A DNA stretch of 64,000 bases, taken from the NCBI RefSeq assembly GCF_000377005.1, contig NZ_AQYB01000031.1:62001-126000 (forward strand), in the 5' to 3' direction. Source of the DNA: Streptococcus minor DSM 17118. GTDB lineage: Bacteria; Bacillota; Bacilli; Lactobacillales; Streptococcaceae. The notes beneath the pieces were generated by a model. It made no database searches and was not told the origin of the DNA. It saw only the letters and a list, made by a program, of their open reading frames with translations. Position numbers and translations under genes: made by a program. Numbering within the stretch: position 1 is the stretch's first letter; the number at the start of each line of letters is the position of its first letter. Shown piece after piece: positions 1-9,772 of the stretch.

Positions 1-715
1 AGCTGGCATCGCCATTGGCTCCTTTGGACCGATAGATATTGACCCTAATTCACAAACATACGGATATATTACTTCTACCCCAAAACCACATTGGTCAAAT
101 GTTGACTTACTAGGTTTGATAGCCAAGAAGTTTACCATTCCTTTCTATTTTACGACCGATGTTAATTCATCAGCCTTTGGTGAAACTTTGGTTCGTAAAG
201 GGGTTAAGAGTTTAGTATACTATACTATCGGTACAGGAATCGGTGCTGGAGCCATTCAAAATGGTGAGTTTATCGGTGGATTAGGTCATACCGAAGCAGG
301 TCATACCTATGTGGCTCTTCATCCTTATGATATCAAACATGAGTTCAATGGTATGTGTCCGTTTCATAATGGATGCTTGGAAGGTTTGGCAGCGGGTCCA
401 TCTTTAGAAGGTCGCACTGGGATTCGTGGTGAAATGATTGAGCTCAATTCGGAAGTCTGGGATGTTCAGGCCTACTACATCGCTCAAGCAGCTGTTCAAG
501 CAACGCTTCTCTACCGTCCACAAGTCATCGTCTTTGGTGGTGGTGTGATGGGACAAGAGCATATGCTCAACCGCGTCCGTGAAAAATTTACTGGCCTGAT
601 GAATAGTTATCTGCCTGTTCCAGATGTTAAAGAGTATATCGTAACTCCAGCTGTATCAGAAAATGGCTCTGCCACATTGGGGAACTTTGCTTTAGCCAAA
701 CAGATTTCAAAATAA
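1..715 (+). CDS. scrK: Fructokinase, ROK family (5' end outside window)
   Basis: This is the C-terminal part of a ROK-family sugar kinase that phosphorylates fructose to fructose-6-phosphate in the cytoplasm. The frame is open from base 2, so the gene starts before the window. The first visible residues include GSFGPIDIDP and TSTPKPHW, typical of streptococcal ScrK. The ROK features follow: a Gly-rich ATP/sugar segment (GTGIGAGAIQNGEF), the zinc-binding region GHTEAGH with downstream Cys residues (CPFHNGCLEG), and a C-terminal VFGGGVM motif. It sits directly before manA, whose product also feeds fructose-6-phosphate. A [17 protein letters not shown] the stop. Family assignment is firm; the sucrose-pathway role is by homology. 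Confidence 0.93.
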   Translation, partial: AGIAIGSFGPIDIDPNSQTYGYITSTPKPHWSNVDLLGLIAKKFTIPFYFTTDVNSSAFGETLVRKGVKSLVYYTIGTGIGAGAIQNGEFIGGLGHTEAGHTYVALHPYDIKHEFNGMCPFHNGCLEGLAAGPSLEGRTGIRGEMIELNSEVWDVQAYYIAQAAVQATLLYRPQVIVFGGGVMGQEHMLNRVREKFTGLMNSYLPVPDVKEYIVTPAVSENGSATLGNFALAKQISK

Positions 716-721
716 GTTTTG

Positions 722-753
722 GAACCAGTCAAATAGTGTGGCTGGTTCTTTTT
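722..753 (+). [10 protein letters not shown]. Rho-i[25 protein letters not shown] scrK
   Basis: A 9-bp stem (722-730 with 740-748, one G:T pair) is followed by a run of T. It separates scrK from manA. Confidence 0.8.
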
Positions 754-816
754 ATTCTAGAAAACAATTCAAAAATTTGGTATGATAGCCTTAACAAAAG
801 AAATTGGAGATGAGCT

Positions 817-1758
817 ATGGCAGAACCATTGTTTTTAAAATCTGTGATGCAGGAAAAGATCTGGGGTGGCAATCGTCTGGAAACGGAGTTTGGCTATGAC
901 ATCCCCAGCCAGACAACGGGAGAATATTGGGCAATATCTGCCCATCCCAATGGGGTTTCCTTTGTTGCAAATGGTCGTTATGAGGGAACACCTCTAGATA
1001 CTCTCTATGCAGAGCACAGGGAATTATTTGGCAATAGTGAGAGTCCAGTCTTTCCTCTCTTAACCAAGATCCTGGATGCTAACGACTGGCTCTCCGTTCA
1101 AGTTCATCCCGACGATGCTTATGGTTTGGAGCATGAGGGTGAATTAGGCAAAACGGAATGTTGGTACATTATTGCAGCAGATGAAGGGGCAGAAATCATT
1201 TATGGGCACGAGGCTCAAAGTCGAACAGAATTAGCTCAGATGATTGAGGATAAAGAGTGGGATAGATTGCTGACTCGTGTGCCAGTCAAGGCTGGAGATT
1301 TCTTTTTTGTACCCAGTGGAACCATGCATGCCATAGGTAAGGGAATTATGATTTTGGAAACTCAGCAGTCCAGTGATACCACCTATCGTGTCTATGATTT
1401 TGAACGCAAGGATGATAAGGGGAATCTCCGCGAACTTCATATCCAGCAGTCTGTTGATGTTATGACAATTGGGGAAGTTGCTAATAGTCATCCGGATACA
1501 ATTGAATTGGCGGATGCTCACCTGACGACCTATGTTAGCAATGAGTTTTTCACCGTCTATAAGTGGGTAATTCATGGAGAATTGGCCATGAACAAACAGG
1601 CAGACTATTATTTACTTTCTGTTCTGGATGGACAGGGAGAATTGGAGATAGATGGACAAATCTATCATCTGAAAAAAGGGGCTCATTTTATTCTGACCAG
1701 CGACTGTCAAGACTGGATTTTCCGTGGTCATTTAGAGATGATTGTCAGCCACCCATAA
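817..1758 (+). CDS. manA: Mannose-6-phosphate isomerase, class I
   Basis: It interconverts mannose-6-phosphate and fructose-6-phosphate in the cytosol, linking mannose uptake to glycolysis. The 313-residue product has the type I PMI cupin layout. Residues VQVHPDD (about 95-101) and a downstream Glu/His pair supply the zinc ligands, GKTECWYI forms the substrate pocket, and GTMHAIGKG with ILETQQSSDTTYRVYDF is the family signature. Length matches the short Firmicute form. An extended -10 promoter (TGG then TATGAT at 781-786) and the RBS gagatgag precede the ATG. It stands between scrK and secA, each with its own [10 protein letters not shown], and its substrate is delivered by the mannose PTS encoded at 25-28 kb. 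Confidence 0.95.
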   Translation: MAEPLFLKSVMQEKIWGGNRLETEFGYDIPSQTTGEYWAISAHPNGVSFVANGRYEGTPLDTLYAEHRELFGNSESPVFPLLTKILDANDWLSVQVHPDDAYGLEHEGELGKTECWYIIAADEGAEIIYGHEAQSRTELAQMIEDKEWDRLLTRVPVKAGDFFFVPSGTMHAIGKGIMILETQQSSDTTYRVYDFERKDDKGNLRELHIQQSVDVMTIGEVANSHPDTIELADAHLTTYVSNEFFTVYKWVIHGELAMNKQADYYLLSVLDGQGELEIDGQIYHLKKGAHFILTSDCQDWIFRGHLEMIVSHP

Positions 1759-1766
1759 AAAAACAC

Positions 1767-1791
1767 AAAACAAGCTACTTGGCTTGTTTTT
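1767..1791 (+). [10 protein letters not shown]. Rho-i[25 protein letters not shown] manA
   Basis: A 9-bp perfect stem (1767-1775 with 1782-1790) ends in a T tract. Confidence 0.8.
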
Positions 1792-1863
1792 ATTGTGAAA
1801 ATAATAATTTTCTCTTTTTGGTTTGTACAAAGAAAATACTTTTATGTAAGAGAGGGGTGAACC

Positions 1864-1892
1864 TTGATAAAACAATGCCAGTGTGGTACAAT
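1864..1892 (+). promoter_or_regulatory. secA promoter
   Basis: TTGATA at 1864-1869 and TACAAT at 1887-1892 are 17 bp apart, with a TGG extension just before the -10. It lies 37 bp upstream of the secA start. Confidence 0.7.
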
Positions 1893-1928
1893 GTATTATT
1901 GAACTGAAATAAAAATAGGAAGTATAAA

Positions 1929-4442
1929 ATGGCAACAAATATTCTTCGCTCGCTCATTGAAAATGATAAAGGAGAGCTGAAAAAACTAGAAAAAATGGCT
2001 GATAAGGTCATCGCCTATGCTGATCAAATGGCGGCCTTGTCTGATGAAGACTTGCAGGCTAAAACAGAAGAGTTCAAAGAACGGTACCAAAAAGGGGAAA
2101 CCTTGGATAGTCTTCTGTATGAAGCTTTTGCCGTGGTGCGTGAAGCATCCAGACGTGTGTTAGGTCTCTACCCTTATCCTGTACAGATCATGGGTGGTAT
2201 TGTACTGCACAATGGTGATATCCCAGAGATGCGTACCGGGGAAGGGAAAACCTTAACCGCAACAATGCCCGTCTATCTCAATGCACTAGCAGGTCAAGGG
2301 GTACATGTCGTTACGGTCAATGAGTACTTGGCAACCCGTGACGGTGAGGAAATGGGACAGCTCTACTCATGGCTGGGTCTCTCTGTAGGGATTAACCTCG
2401 CAGCCAAATCTTCTTTTGAAAAACGTGAAGCCTATCAGTGTGATATTACTTACTCAACAAATGCTGAGATTGGCTTCGACTACCTTCGTGATAACATGGT
2501 GGTCCGTGCAGAAGATATGGTACAACGTCCACTCAATTTTGCCCTAGTTGATGAGGTGGATTCTGTCCTGATTGACGAAGCACGTACACCATTGATTGTA
2601 TCGGGTGCGACTAGTTCGGATACAAACCAGCTTTATTTCATGGCGGATAATTTTGTCAAATCCCTGGAAAAAGATGATTATATCATTGATGTTTCTTCCA
2701 AAACCATCGGTTTGTCCGACTCTGGTATTGACAAGGCTGAATCTTTTTTCCGCTTAGAAAACCTCTACGATATTGAAAATGTCGCTTTGACTCACTTTAT
2801 TGATAATGCTCTGCGTGCGAACTATATCATGATCAATGAGATTGATTACCTCGTCAATGAAGAGCAGGAAGTCATGATTATTGATCCATTTACGGGTCGT
2901 ACGATGGAAGGTCGACGCTATTCTGATGGTTTGCACCAGGCTATTGAAGCCAAGGAAGCTGTGCCAATCCAAAGTGAGTCCAAAACGAGTGCTTCTATTA
3001 CCTACCAAAACATGTTCCGCATGTATAAGAAGTTGGCTGGTATGACTGGTACGGCCAAAACTGAGGAGGAGGAATTCCGTGAAGTCTATAACATGCGCGT
3101 TATTCCTATTCCAACGAACAGACCTGTTATCCGTGAAGATCATGAAGATCTCCTCTATCCAAATCTAGAGTTCAAGTTCAATGCTGTCGTAGCTGATGTT
3201 AAAAATCGCTATGAAAAAGGCCAACCTGTCTTGGTTGGTACAGTTGCGGTCGAGACCTCTGACTACCTATCACAACGCCTGGTTGCAGCAGGAGTTCCTC
3301 ACGAGGTTCTCAATGCCAAAAACCATTATCGTGAAGCTCAGATCATCATGAATGCTGGACAACGTGGAGCAGTCACCATCGCAACCAATATGGCTGGTCG
3401 TGGTACTGACATTAAGTTGGGTCCTGGTGTACGAGAACTGGGTGGACTCTGTGTGATTGGTACTGAGCGCCACGAGAGCCGTCGTATTGATAACCAGCTC
3501 CGTGGACGTTCAGGTCGTCAAGGAGATCCAGGTGAGTCTCAATTCTATCTTTCTTTAGAAGATGATTTGATGAAGCGTTTTGGTTCTGAACGCATCAAGG
3601 CCTTCATGGATCGGATGAACTTGACAGAAGAAGAGTCAGTTATCAAATCTGGTATGCTCACACGCCAAGTTGAAGGCGCTCAAAAGCGGGTTGAAGGAAA
3701 TAACTACGATTCACGGAAACAAATTCTTCAGTATGATGATGTCATGCGTGAGCAACGTGAAATTATTTACCGTCAACGTCAAGATGTTATCACTGCAGAC
3801 CGTGATTTGGCACCTGAAATCAAGAGCATGATCAAGCGCACTATCGAGCGTCAAATTGCTAACCATAAAGGAATCAAACGTGAGGATGCTCTCGAAGCTA
3901 TCTTGCGCTTTGCCCAAACCTCTCTAGTCGCTGAGGACTCAATTTCTCTAGCGGATTTTGAAGGGAAAAATGATGAGCAGATTAAGGATGAACTCTTCCA
4001 ACGAGCTCTCGCTGTCTATGATAAACAGGTTGAAAAACTACGTGACGAAGAGCGAGTGCGTGAGTTCCAAAAAGTCTTGATTCTTCGTGTGGTGGACAAC
4101 AAGTGGACAGACCATATTGATGCTTTAGATCAGTTGCGTAATGCAGTTAGTCTACGTGGTTATGCACAGAATAACCCAGTTGTAGAGTACCAATCAGAAG
4201 CTTTTAGCATGTTCAACGATATGATTGGAGCCATCGAGTTTGATGTGACCCGCCTCATGATGAAGGCACAGATTCATGACAATATTGAGCGTGAACGTGC
4301 AGTTCGTGAAGCTCATACAACAGCTGCGAAGAACATTGTCCCTAATCAGAAAAAAGTTCGGACTTTTGACGGTGTAGACCGCAATGACCCATGTCCATGT
4401 GGTTCTGGCAAAAAGTTTAAAAATTGTCATGGTCGCCACTAA
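1929..4442 (+). CDS. secA: Preprotein translocase ATPase SecA
   Basis: SecA is the motor that binds unfolded preproteins and pushes them through the SecYEG channel, using ATP. The 837-residue protein has the helicase motor with Walker A (MRTGEGKT, about residue 100), DEVD as Walker B, the preprotein-crosslinking insertion, and a second RecA-like domain with [13 protein letters not shown] and [13 protein letters not shown]. The C-terminal zinc finger [14 protein letters not shown], which binds SecB or lipids in other bacteria, is intact. The RBS is aggaag, eight bases before the ATG. It is the housekeeping SecA1; the accessory glycoprotein-export SecA2 is shorter and lacks this tail. It leads into acpS-alr. 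Confidence 0.98.
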   Translation: MATNILRSLIENDKGELKKLEKMADKVIAYADQMAALSDEDLQAKTEEFKERYQKGETLDSLLYEAFAVVREASRRVLGLYPYPVQIMGGIVLHNGDIPEMRTGEGKTLTATMPVYLNALAGQGVHVVTVNEYLATRDGEEMGQLYSWLGLSVGINLAAKSSFEKREAYQCDITYSTNAEIGFDYLRDNMVVRAEDMVQRPLNFALVDEVDSVLIDEARTPLIVSGATSSDTNQLYFMADNFVKSLEKDDYIIDVSSKTIGLSDSGIDKAESFFRLENLYDIENVALTHFIDNALRANYIMINEIDYLVNEEQEVMIIDPFTGRTMEGRRYSDGLHQAIEAKEAVPIQSESKTSASITYQNMFRMYKKLAGMTGTAKTEEEEFREVYNMRVIPIPTNRPVIREDHEDLLYPNLEFKFNAVVADVKNRYEKGQPVLVGTVAVETSDYLSQRLVAAGVPHEVLNAKNHYREAQIIMNAGQRGAVTIATNMAGRGTDIKLGPGVRELGGLCVIGTERHESRRIDNQLRGRSGRQGDPGESQFYLSLEDDLMKRFGSERIKAFMDRMNLTEEESVIKSGMLTRQVEGAQKRVEGNNYDSRKQILQYDDVMREQREIIYRQRQDVITADRDLAPEIKSMIKRTIERQIANHKGIKREDALEAILRFAQTSLVAEDSISLADFEGKNDEQIKDELFQRALAVYDKQVEKLRDEERVREFQKVLILRVVDNKWTDHIDALDQLRNAVSLRGYAQNNPVVEYQSEAFSMFNDMIGAIEFDVTRLMMKAQIHDNIERERAVREAHTTAAKNIVPNQKKVRTFDGVDRNDPCPCGSGKKFKNCHGRH

Positions 4443-4507
4443 GTCGGCAGCAACATTATAAGGAATAAGGTCTAGGAGTGTTTCCTGACCTTTTTTGGAA
4501 GATAGAT

Positions 4508-4870
4508 ATGATAATAGGACACGGAATTGATTTGCAGGACATGCTGGCTATTGAGCAAGCTATGCTCAGGCGAACGGCTTTTGCCAAAAAAGTTTTGACA
4601 GAGAAGGAATACGAAGTCTTTTCAAGTTTTAAAGGGAATCGGCAGGTTCGATACTTAGCTGGTCGTTGGGCAGCCAAGGAAGCTTTTACTAAAGCAATGG
4701 GGACGGGGATTGGTAAGGTTGGTTTTCAAGATATTGAAATATTGACCGATGACAAAGGAGCTCCCTATGTCAGTAAGTCTCCTCTTTCAGTTAAAGCTTG
4801 GGTCAGCATCAGTCATTCTGGACATTTTGTCCAGGCCAGTGTCATTTTGGAGGAAATGGATGAAAGCTAG
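4508..4870 (+). CDS. acpS: Holo-[acyl-carrier-protein] synthase
   Basis: AcpS transfers 4'-phosphopantetheine from CoA to the conserved serine of acyl carrier protein, activating the ACP encoded at 12.5 kb. The 120-residue product carries the family start [10 protein letters not shown], whose Asp binds Mg2+, and the [14 protein letters not shown] motif with the second catalytic acid, followed by VSISHSGHF. An upstream in-frame GTG at 4478 exists, but the ATG at 4508 has the RBS ggaag at proper spacing and matches the family N-terminus, so it is used. The last 11 bases overlap alr, showing translational coupling. Confidence 0.95.
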   Translation: MIIGHGIDLQDMLAIEQAMLRRTAFAKKVLTEKEYEVFSSFKGNRQVRYLAGRWAAKEAFTKAMGTGIGKVGFQDIEILTDDKGAPYVSKSPLSVKAWVSISHSGHFVQASVILEEMDES

Positions 4871-5957
4871 TATTCATAGACCGACCCGGATTGAAGTAGA
4901 TTTGTCGGCTATTTCTCATAATTTACAGCAAGTTAAATCTCACCTCCCGAGCAAGACGCAAGTCTTTGCAGTGGTGAAGGCAAATGCTTATGGACATGGT
5001 TCGTCGGTAGTTGCGCAAAGTCTACTAGAAGAGGTAGATGGTTTTTGCGTTTCTAATGTGGATGAAGCATTAGAATTACGCCAAGCAGGCATTGAAAAAG
5101 ATATTTTGGTCTTGGGAGTTGTTCCAGTTGGGGCTCTAGACTTGGCTTTGGCTGAAAACATTATAGTGACCGTTGCCAGTCGAGAGTGGTTGGAGATAGT
5201 GGATAAGGATTTGCTAAAAGGTCTACGCCTCCATATCAAGGTGGATACTGGCATGGGGCGGATTGGTTTTCGTGACAGTCGTCTTATCAATGAAGTGCTA
5301 GCTGATTTAAGATTGCACAAAGCTCAGGTTGAAGGGATTTTTACCCACTTTGCAACAGCAGACCAGGTAGATGAGACCCAATTTCAGACACAGCTAGCGG
5401 CTTTCAAACAGATTCTGACTGAGTTAGATGACATTCCTCGCTTGGTTCATGCTAGCAATTCTGCCACTAGTATCTGGCATGCAGATACGGTCTTTAATAT
5501 GGTACGATTGGGCAATGTTCTTTATGGACTCAATCCTAGTGGGAGGGCTCTATCCTTGCCCTATACGATCCGTCCAGCCTTGAGTCTGGTATCGGAGTTG
5601 GTCCAAACAAAACAACTGGAGACAGGGGCTACTATTGGTTATGGAGCAACTTATACCAGCTCTGGAGAAGAATATATCGGTACAGTACCAATTGGCTATG
5701 CGGATGGCTTGATTCGTCGCATGCAGGATTTTCATGTTTTAGTTGATGGTCACATTTGTCCTATTGTAGGCCGAGTTTCGATGGACCAAATCACTATTCG
5801 TATGCCTAAACCTTATCCATTGGGAACTAGGGTGACCTTGATTGGTCAGGAAGGATCTGCTACTATCTCAGCTCAGGACTGGGCAGATTACCTAGGAACC
5901 ATCAATTACGAGGTGGCCTGCCTGCTATCAGATCGCATTCCCCGTTTTTATAGATAA
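4860..5957 (+). CDS. alr: Alanine racemase
   Basis: This PLP enzyme converts L-alanine to D-alanine for peptidoglycan and teichoic-acid D-alanylation. The 365-residue product begins inside acpS at ATG 4860. [10 protein letters not shown] holds the PLP lysine (K40). [17 protein letters not shown], the [14 protein letters not shown] segment, the catalytic-tyrosine region IGYGATY, and VGRVSMDQ follow in normal family order. A longer in-frame reading from 4749 lies wholly inside acpS and is rejected. The secA-acpS-alr order is standard in streptococci. A strong [17 protein letters not shown]. Confidence 0.96.
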   Translation: MKASIHRPTRIEVDLSAISHNLQQVKSHLPSKTQVFAVVKANAYGHGSSVVAQSLLEEVDGFCVSNVDEALELRQAGIEKDILVLGVVPVGALDLALAENIIVTVASREWLEIVDKDLLKGLRLHIKVDTGMGRIGFRDSRLINEVLADLRLHKAQVEGIFTHFATADQVDETQFQTQLAAFKQILTELDDIPRLVHASNSATSIWHADTVFNMVRLGNVLYGLNPSGRALSLPYTIRPALSLVSELVQTKQLETGATIGYGATYTSSGEEYIGTVPIGYADGLIRRMQDFHVLVDGHICPIVGRVSMDQITIRMPKPYPLGTRVTLIGQEGSATISAQDWADYLGTINYEVACLLSDRIPRFYR

Positions 5958-5990
5958 GATCAAAACTGGCAACTGTCAGTTTTTGATTTT
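5958..5990 (+). [10 protein letters not shown]. Rho-i[25 protein letters not shown] alr
   Basis: An 11-bp stem (5958-5968 with 5977-5987) overlaps the alr stop region and ends in TTTT. Confidence 0.8.
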
Positions 5991-6011
5991 ATCGAAAGTC
6001 TGCAAAATCAC

Positions 6012-6040
6012 TTGACAAGTGGACTAAAGGGGATTACAAT
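6012..6040 (+). promoter_or_regulatory. nagA promoter (TTGACA-17-TACAAT)
   Basis: TTGACA at 6012-6017 and TACAAT at 6035-6040 with a 17-bp spacer form a near-consensus vegetative promoter 62 bp before nagA. Confidence 0.85.
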
Positions 6041-6051
6041 AAGAATACAAA

Positions 6052-6063
6052 TGGTTATAACCA
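6052..6063. promoter_or_regulatory. Palindromic operator, probably NagR/GntR type
   Basis: TGGTTATAACCA is a perfect 12-bp palindrome placed just downstream of the transcription start of nagA. Its TGG-TATA-CCA outline resembles the dre-type sites bound by NagR, the GntR-family regulator of amino-sugar genes. The regulator assignment is an inference. Confidence 0.6.
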
Positions 6064-6102
6064 GTTAATATAAATAATATATTGACATGAGGGAGGAAAA
6101 TT

Positions 6103-7248
6103 ATGCCAGTCTATCTATATGCAAAATCAATTATCTTAGAGGATAGAGAAGTTCCTCAGGCTTATCTAGAAATCAAAGATGATGGGACCTTTGGAGCTAT
6201 TCTTCAAGAAGCACCAGCAGGAGAAATCATTGATTATTCAGCTTACCATTTGGCACCTGGCCTGGTGGATACCCACATTCATGGTTATGCCTCCCATGAT
6301 GTCATGGACAATGATTTTGAGGGTATCAAGGCCATTTCTGAAGGTCTCTTATCTTGTGGTGTGACTTCTTGGTTGCCAACAACTTTAACAGATTCTACTG
6401 AAAATCTAGATGCAGTCTGTGAAACCCTTGGACAGCATGTTGGCCAAGAAACAGGGGCAAAGATTCAAGGAATTTTCTTAGAGGGTCCTTTTTTCACAGA
6501 GAAGTATAAGGGAGCACAAAATCCTAAATATATGAGTGATCCTTCCATTGAAAAGTTGGACAAGTGGCACCGACTTTCAGCGGGCTTGGTGAATAAAATT
6601 GCTATTGCACCAGAAAGAAAAGGTGTTAAAGAATTTATTGAATTTGCTAATAGCAAGCAGATTCATACAGCTTTGGCGCATAGTGACGCTACGTTCCAGC
6701 AGGCTAAAGAAGCAGTTGATGCGGGAGCCAATATCTTTGTTCATGTTTACAATGGTATGAGTGGCTTGCATCATAGAGAGCCAGGTATGGTGGGTGCAGC
6801 TATTGACTTAAAAGGTGTTTATGCGGAATTGATTTGTGATGGTCATCATGTACATCCAGCAGCCGCAGACATTGTTATCAAGGCTAGAGGACCCCAGGAG
6901 ACGGTTCTTATTACAGATTGTATGCGAGCTGGAGGAATGGGAGAGGGGCTCTCTCGCTTAGGGGAGTTTGAAGTAATTGTAAAAGATGGTACCGCACGCC
7001 TGAAAGATTCAGGTAGTCTTGCAGGTTCCATTCTGGAGTTGATCCAAGCAGTACAACATGTGGTAGCCTGGGGGCTAGTTAGTTTACCGGATGCTTTACG
7101 GATGGCCTCTTTATCACCTGCTAAGTCTGTTCAGATCGACCATATCTGTGGTCGGATTGCTGAGGGTAGAGCAGCAGATTTGATTGTTGTAGATGATGCA
7201 GGTAACTTAAAAGCTACCTACTTAGATGGTCAAAAACGATTTGGATAA
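6103..7248 (+). CDS. nagA: N-acetylglucosamine-6-phosphate deacetylase
   Basis: NagA removes acetate from GlcNAc-6-P to give GlcN-6-P, used for energy (through NagB) or for wall precursors. The 381-residue amidohydrolase-superfamily protein has the metal-binding start GLVDTHIHGYASHD, the EGPFF glutamate motif, ALAHSDAT and HVYNGMSGLHHREPG with metal and substrate histidines, and ITDCMRAGG with the catalytic Asp. The RBS gggagg lies six bases before ATG. It shares one transcript with the aldolase 21 bp downstream, behind a strong promoter and a palindromic operator. Confidence 0.95.
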   Translation: MPVYLYAKSIILEDREVPQAYLEIKDDGTFGAILQEAPAGEIIDYSAYHLAPGLVDTHIHGYASHDVMDNDFEGIKAISEGLLSCGVTSWLPTTLTDSTENLDAVCETLGQHVGQETGAKIQGIFLEGPFFTEKYKGAQNPKYMSDPSIEKLDKWHRLSAGLVNKIAIAPERKGVKEFIEFANSKQIHTALAHSDATFQQAKEAVDAGANIFVHVYNGMSGLHHREPGMVGAAIDLKGVYAELICDGHHVHPAAADIVIKARGPQETVLITDCMRAGGMGEGLSRLGEFEVIVKDGTARLKDSGSLAGSILELIQAVQHVVAWGLVSLPDALRMASLSPAKSVQIDHICGRIAEGRAADLIVVDDAGNLKATYLDGQKRFG

Positions 7249-7269
7249 AAGATTTCCTAGGAGGAAAAA

Positions 7270-8271
7270 ATGGAAAAATGTTTGATGTCGCAGGAAAAGT
7301 TTGATCATATGCTCCGCCTGTCAGATAATCAGCAGGTGATTGCAGCCTTGGCTATTGATCAGCGAGGAGCCCTTAAGCGGCTTTTGGCAGCTGCAGCTGG
7401 TGGCGGTGAATTTGGAGATGATATTCTTATTGATTTTAAGAAAGTTATTTCCAGTGATTTAACTCCTTATGCGAGTTCTATTTTGTTAGATGCGGAGTAC
7501 GGGGTACCAGCATCTGAGTTACGTGCCTCATCTTGTGGTTTTATTGCAGGGTATGAAAAGACTGGATACGATGCCTCCACTCCAGGCCGCCTACCAGATC
7601 TTTTGGACAATTGGTCTGTTAAACGTCTCAAGGAACTGGGTGCAGATGCGGTGAAAATTTTGCTCTACTACGATGTAGATGATAAGCCTGAAATCAATGA
7701 CATCAAGCATGCTTGGATAGAACGCATCGGTAGTGAATGTCACGCAGAAAATATTCCTTATTTTGTTGAAATCTTGACTTATGATGCTAGTGAAATAGAG
7801 GTGACCTCACGTGAATATGCAGCCCTTAAGCCTCATAAGGTCAATGGTGCCATGCGAGAGTTTAGCAAGGCACGCTACAAGGCCGATGTTTTGAAAGTAG
7901 AAGTACCTGTCAATATGAACTTTGTAGCTGGATACACAGATGAAGAACCAGTTTATACACTGGATGAGGCAAAAGCCTATTTCAAAGAACAAGCGGAAGC
8001 GACTCATCTGCCTTTTATTTTCCTAAGTGCAGGTGTATCAGCCAGTCTTTTCCAAGAAACACTAGTAGTAGCCAAAGAAGCGGGTTCTACCTTTAATGGA
8101 GTCCTCTGCGGTCGTGCAACTTGGAAGGATGCAGTTGCCATCTTTGCCTCTCAGGGTGAGGCAGCAGCAAAAGACTGGCTAGCAGACCAAGGCCGAAAAA
8201 ATATGGAAGATTTGAATGCTGTTCTAGCTTCAACCGCCAGTCCATGGACAGAAAAAGTCCAAGTTCAGTAA
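7270..8271 (+). CDS. lacD: Tagatose 1,6-diphosphate aldolase (LacD family)
   Basis: This class I aldolase cleaves tagatose-1,6-bisphosphate to DHAP and glyceraldehyde-3-phosphate in galactose or galactosamine catabolism. The 333-residue product has the family start ALAIDQRGALKRL, ILLDAEYGVPAS, DAVKILLYY and VLKVEVPVN with the Schiff-base lysine region. The AGGAGG at 7259-7264 fits the ATG at 7270; an internal ATG at 7285 would give the more common N-terminus. No lacABCEFGR genes are nearby; instead it follows nagA, which suggests a role in N-acetylgalactosamine breakdown, though this is an inference. Streptococcal LacD.1 has also been reported as a regulator. Confidence 0.9.
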   Translation: MEKCLMSQEKFDHMLRLSDNQQVIAALAIDQRGALKRLLAAAAGGGEFGDDILIDFKKVISSDLTPYASSILLDAEYGVPASELRASSCGFIAGYEKTGYDASTPGRLPDLLDNWSVKRLKELGADAVKILLYYDVDDKPEINDIKHAWIERIGSECHAENIPYFVEILTYDASEIEVTSREYAALKPHKVNGAMREFSKARYKADVLKVEVPVNMNFVAGYTDEEPVYTLDEAKAYFKEQAEATHLPFIFLSAGVSASLFQETLVVAKEAGSTFNGVLCGRATWKDAVAIFASQGEAAAKDWLADQGRKNMEDLNAVLASTASPWTEKVQVQ

Positions 8272-8300
8272 TTAACAACACTTTTCTTATTTGAATAAGT

Positions 8301-8336
8301 AAAACCCGGTTATCTTTAGATAACCGGGTTTTATGA
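8301..8336. [10 protein letters not shown]. Bid[27 protein letters not shown] lacD and lysC
   Basis: A perfect 15-bp stem (8301-8315 with 8318-8332) with A and T flanks serves both converging genes. Confidence 0.9.
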
Positions 8337-8358
8337 TGCCGTTTTATTTGTTTTTGAT

Positions 8359-9720
8359 TTATTTTTCTTCACTATGAAAGAAAGCGTCATAGAGGGCTTG
8401 TAAAGCCTTGTTTCTTTGTTCTGTCTTAACAACAAACATAACCGATACTTCGGATGCTCCTTGGGAAATCATGGCCAAGTTAATATTGCGTTGGGATAAT
8501 GCTCTTGTAGCTGTGGCTGCTACACCGACATGGCTTTTCATATTTTCACCAACAATCATGATGATAGAGAGATCATGCTCAATTTCTGCCTTATCTACTT
8601 CCAAGTTGTGATTGAGCTGGCGGAGAATTTCTTCTTCTTTGATTGGTGTCAACTCGCTACCACGAAGCACGACAGACACATCATCAATACCAGTTGGCAT
8701 ATGCTCCCAACGGATATTCAAATCCTCTAGGATCTGCAGTATTTTTCGACCAAATCCAACCTCACGGTTCATGAGGTACTTAGAAATATTGATGCTGACA
8801 AAATCATCATCTGCAGCAATACCCACGACTGGCAGGGTTTTTCCGGAATGTTTATGGACAATTCGTGTGCCGGGATGACTAGGATTATTAGTATTTTTTA
8901 TCACCAAAGGAATGCGACCACGGTAAGCAGGTAGGAGTGCCTCGTCATGTAGGACGGAAAAACCAGCATAGGCCAATTCCCGCATCTCTCGATAGGTTAA
9001 CTCCCTAATAGAATGAGGCTTATGGATAATACCAGGGTGAGCAGCAAAAATACCATCTACATCGGTAAAGTTTTCGTATAAGTCAGCTTTGACGCCGGCT
9101 GCAATAATGGAACCGGTAATATCTGAGCCACCACGCGAGAAGGTACAGATCTGATTATCTTCGGTGACACCAAAGAAACCAGGGATAACGAGAACTTCAT
9201 CAAAGTTGCGCAACTCCTCAATACGGTCGTAACTAGAAGGGAGAATACGGGCATTTCCAGGTTCAGCAGAGACTCTAAGACCTGCTTTTTTGGGATGGAT
9301 ATAGCGAGCAGGTAGGCCTTTGTGGCTAAAATATTCTGCGATGAGTTTGGCGTTATTATCTTCACCAGCTGCCAAAAAGGCATCGTAAAGAAAGTCGTTG
9401 TCTTCAATAGGTAGGCTGGCTAATTCTCGAATGCTTTTAGCAATTTTTACCAGGCTTTTTGCTTCAAAGCCCAATTCGTCTGCCATATCCTGATAGCGAT
9501 TGATAATCCATTCTTGGCTGGCAGAAACATCTTTCCCATTTATATATTCTTTATAATACTTAATCAAGGCATCTGTTACCTTGGTATCCTCATTATTCCG
9601 TTTACCTGGTGCTGAGACGACAACAAAGCGACGTTCAGGGTCAGATTGGACAATATTCAATACTTTTTCAAGCTGGGTAGCAGAAGCCAGTGAACTACCA
9701 CCAAATTTTGTAACTTTCAT
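8359..9720 (-). CDS. lysC: Aspartate kinase
   Basis: It phosphorylates aspartate, the first step toward lysine, diaminopimelate, methionine and threonine. The 453-residue monofunctional enzyme starts KVTKFGGSSLA (kinase P-loop), has GFFGVTEDNQICTFSRGGSDITGS in the aspartate site, and ends with two ACT domains that bind amino-acid effectors (ILEDLNIRWEHMPTG... and GVAATATRALSQRNINLAMISQG). The RBS AAGGAG is five bases from ATG. Its promoter (CTGACA 9772-9767, TATAAT 9749-9744, 17 bp apart) puts the start about 17 nt before the gene, so there is no room for a lysine riboswitch. Feedback through the ACT domains is expected from the family. Confidence 0.95.
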   Translation of the reverse strand: MKVTKFGGSSLASATQLEKVLNIVQSDPERRFVVVSAPGKRNNEDTKVTDALIKYYKEYINGKDVSASQEWIINRYQDMADELGFEAKSLVKIAKSIRELASLPIEDNDFLYDAFLAAGEDNNAKLIAEYFSHKGLPARYIHPKKAGLRVSAEPGNARILPSSYDRIEELRNFDEVLVIPGFFGVTEDNQICTFSRGGSDITGSIIAAGVKADLYENFTDVDGIFAAHPGIIHKPHSIRELTYREMRELAYAGFSVLHDEALLPAYRGRIPLVIKNTNNPSHPGTRIVHKHSGKTLPVVGIAADDDFVSINISKYLMNREVGFGRKILQILEDLNIRWEHMPTGIDDVSVVLRGSELTPIKEEEILRQLNHNLEVDKAEIEHDLSIIMIVGENMKSHVGVAATATRALSQRNINLAMISQGASEVSVMFVVKTEQRNKALQALYDAFFHSEEK

Positions 9721-9743
9721 AAAAACTCCTTGGATTTTTCATT

Positions 9744-9772
9744 ATTATAGCATATTGCAACCAGTATGTCAG
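9744..9772 (-). promoter_or_regulatory. lysC promoter
   Basis: On the minus strand CTGACA and TATAAT are 17 bp apart with a TGC extension before the -10. Confidence 0.65.

Noticed and set aside
4478..4507. GTG start for acpS
   Set aside because: The product would carry ten extra residues not seen in the family; the ATG at 4508 has a properly spaced RBS.
9721..9772. Lysine riboswitch before lysC
   Set aside because: The promoter -10 at 9749-9744 leaves only about 17 nt of leader, too little for an aptamer.
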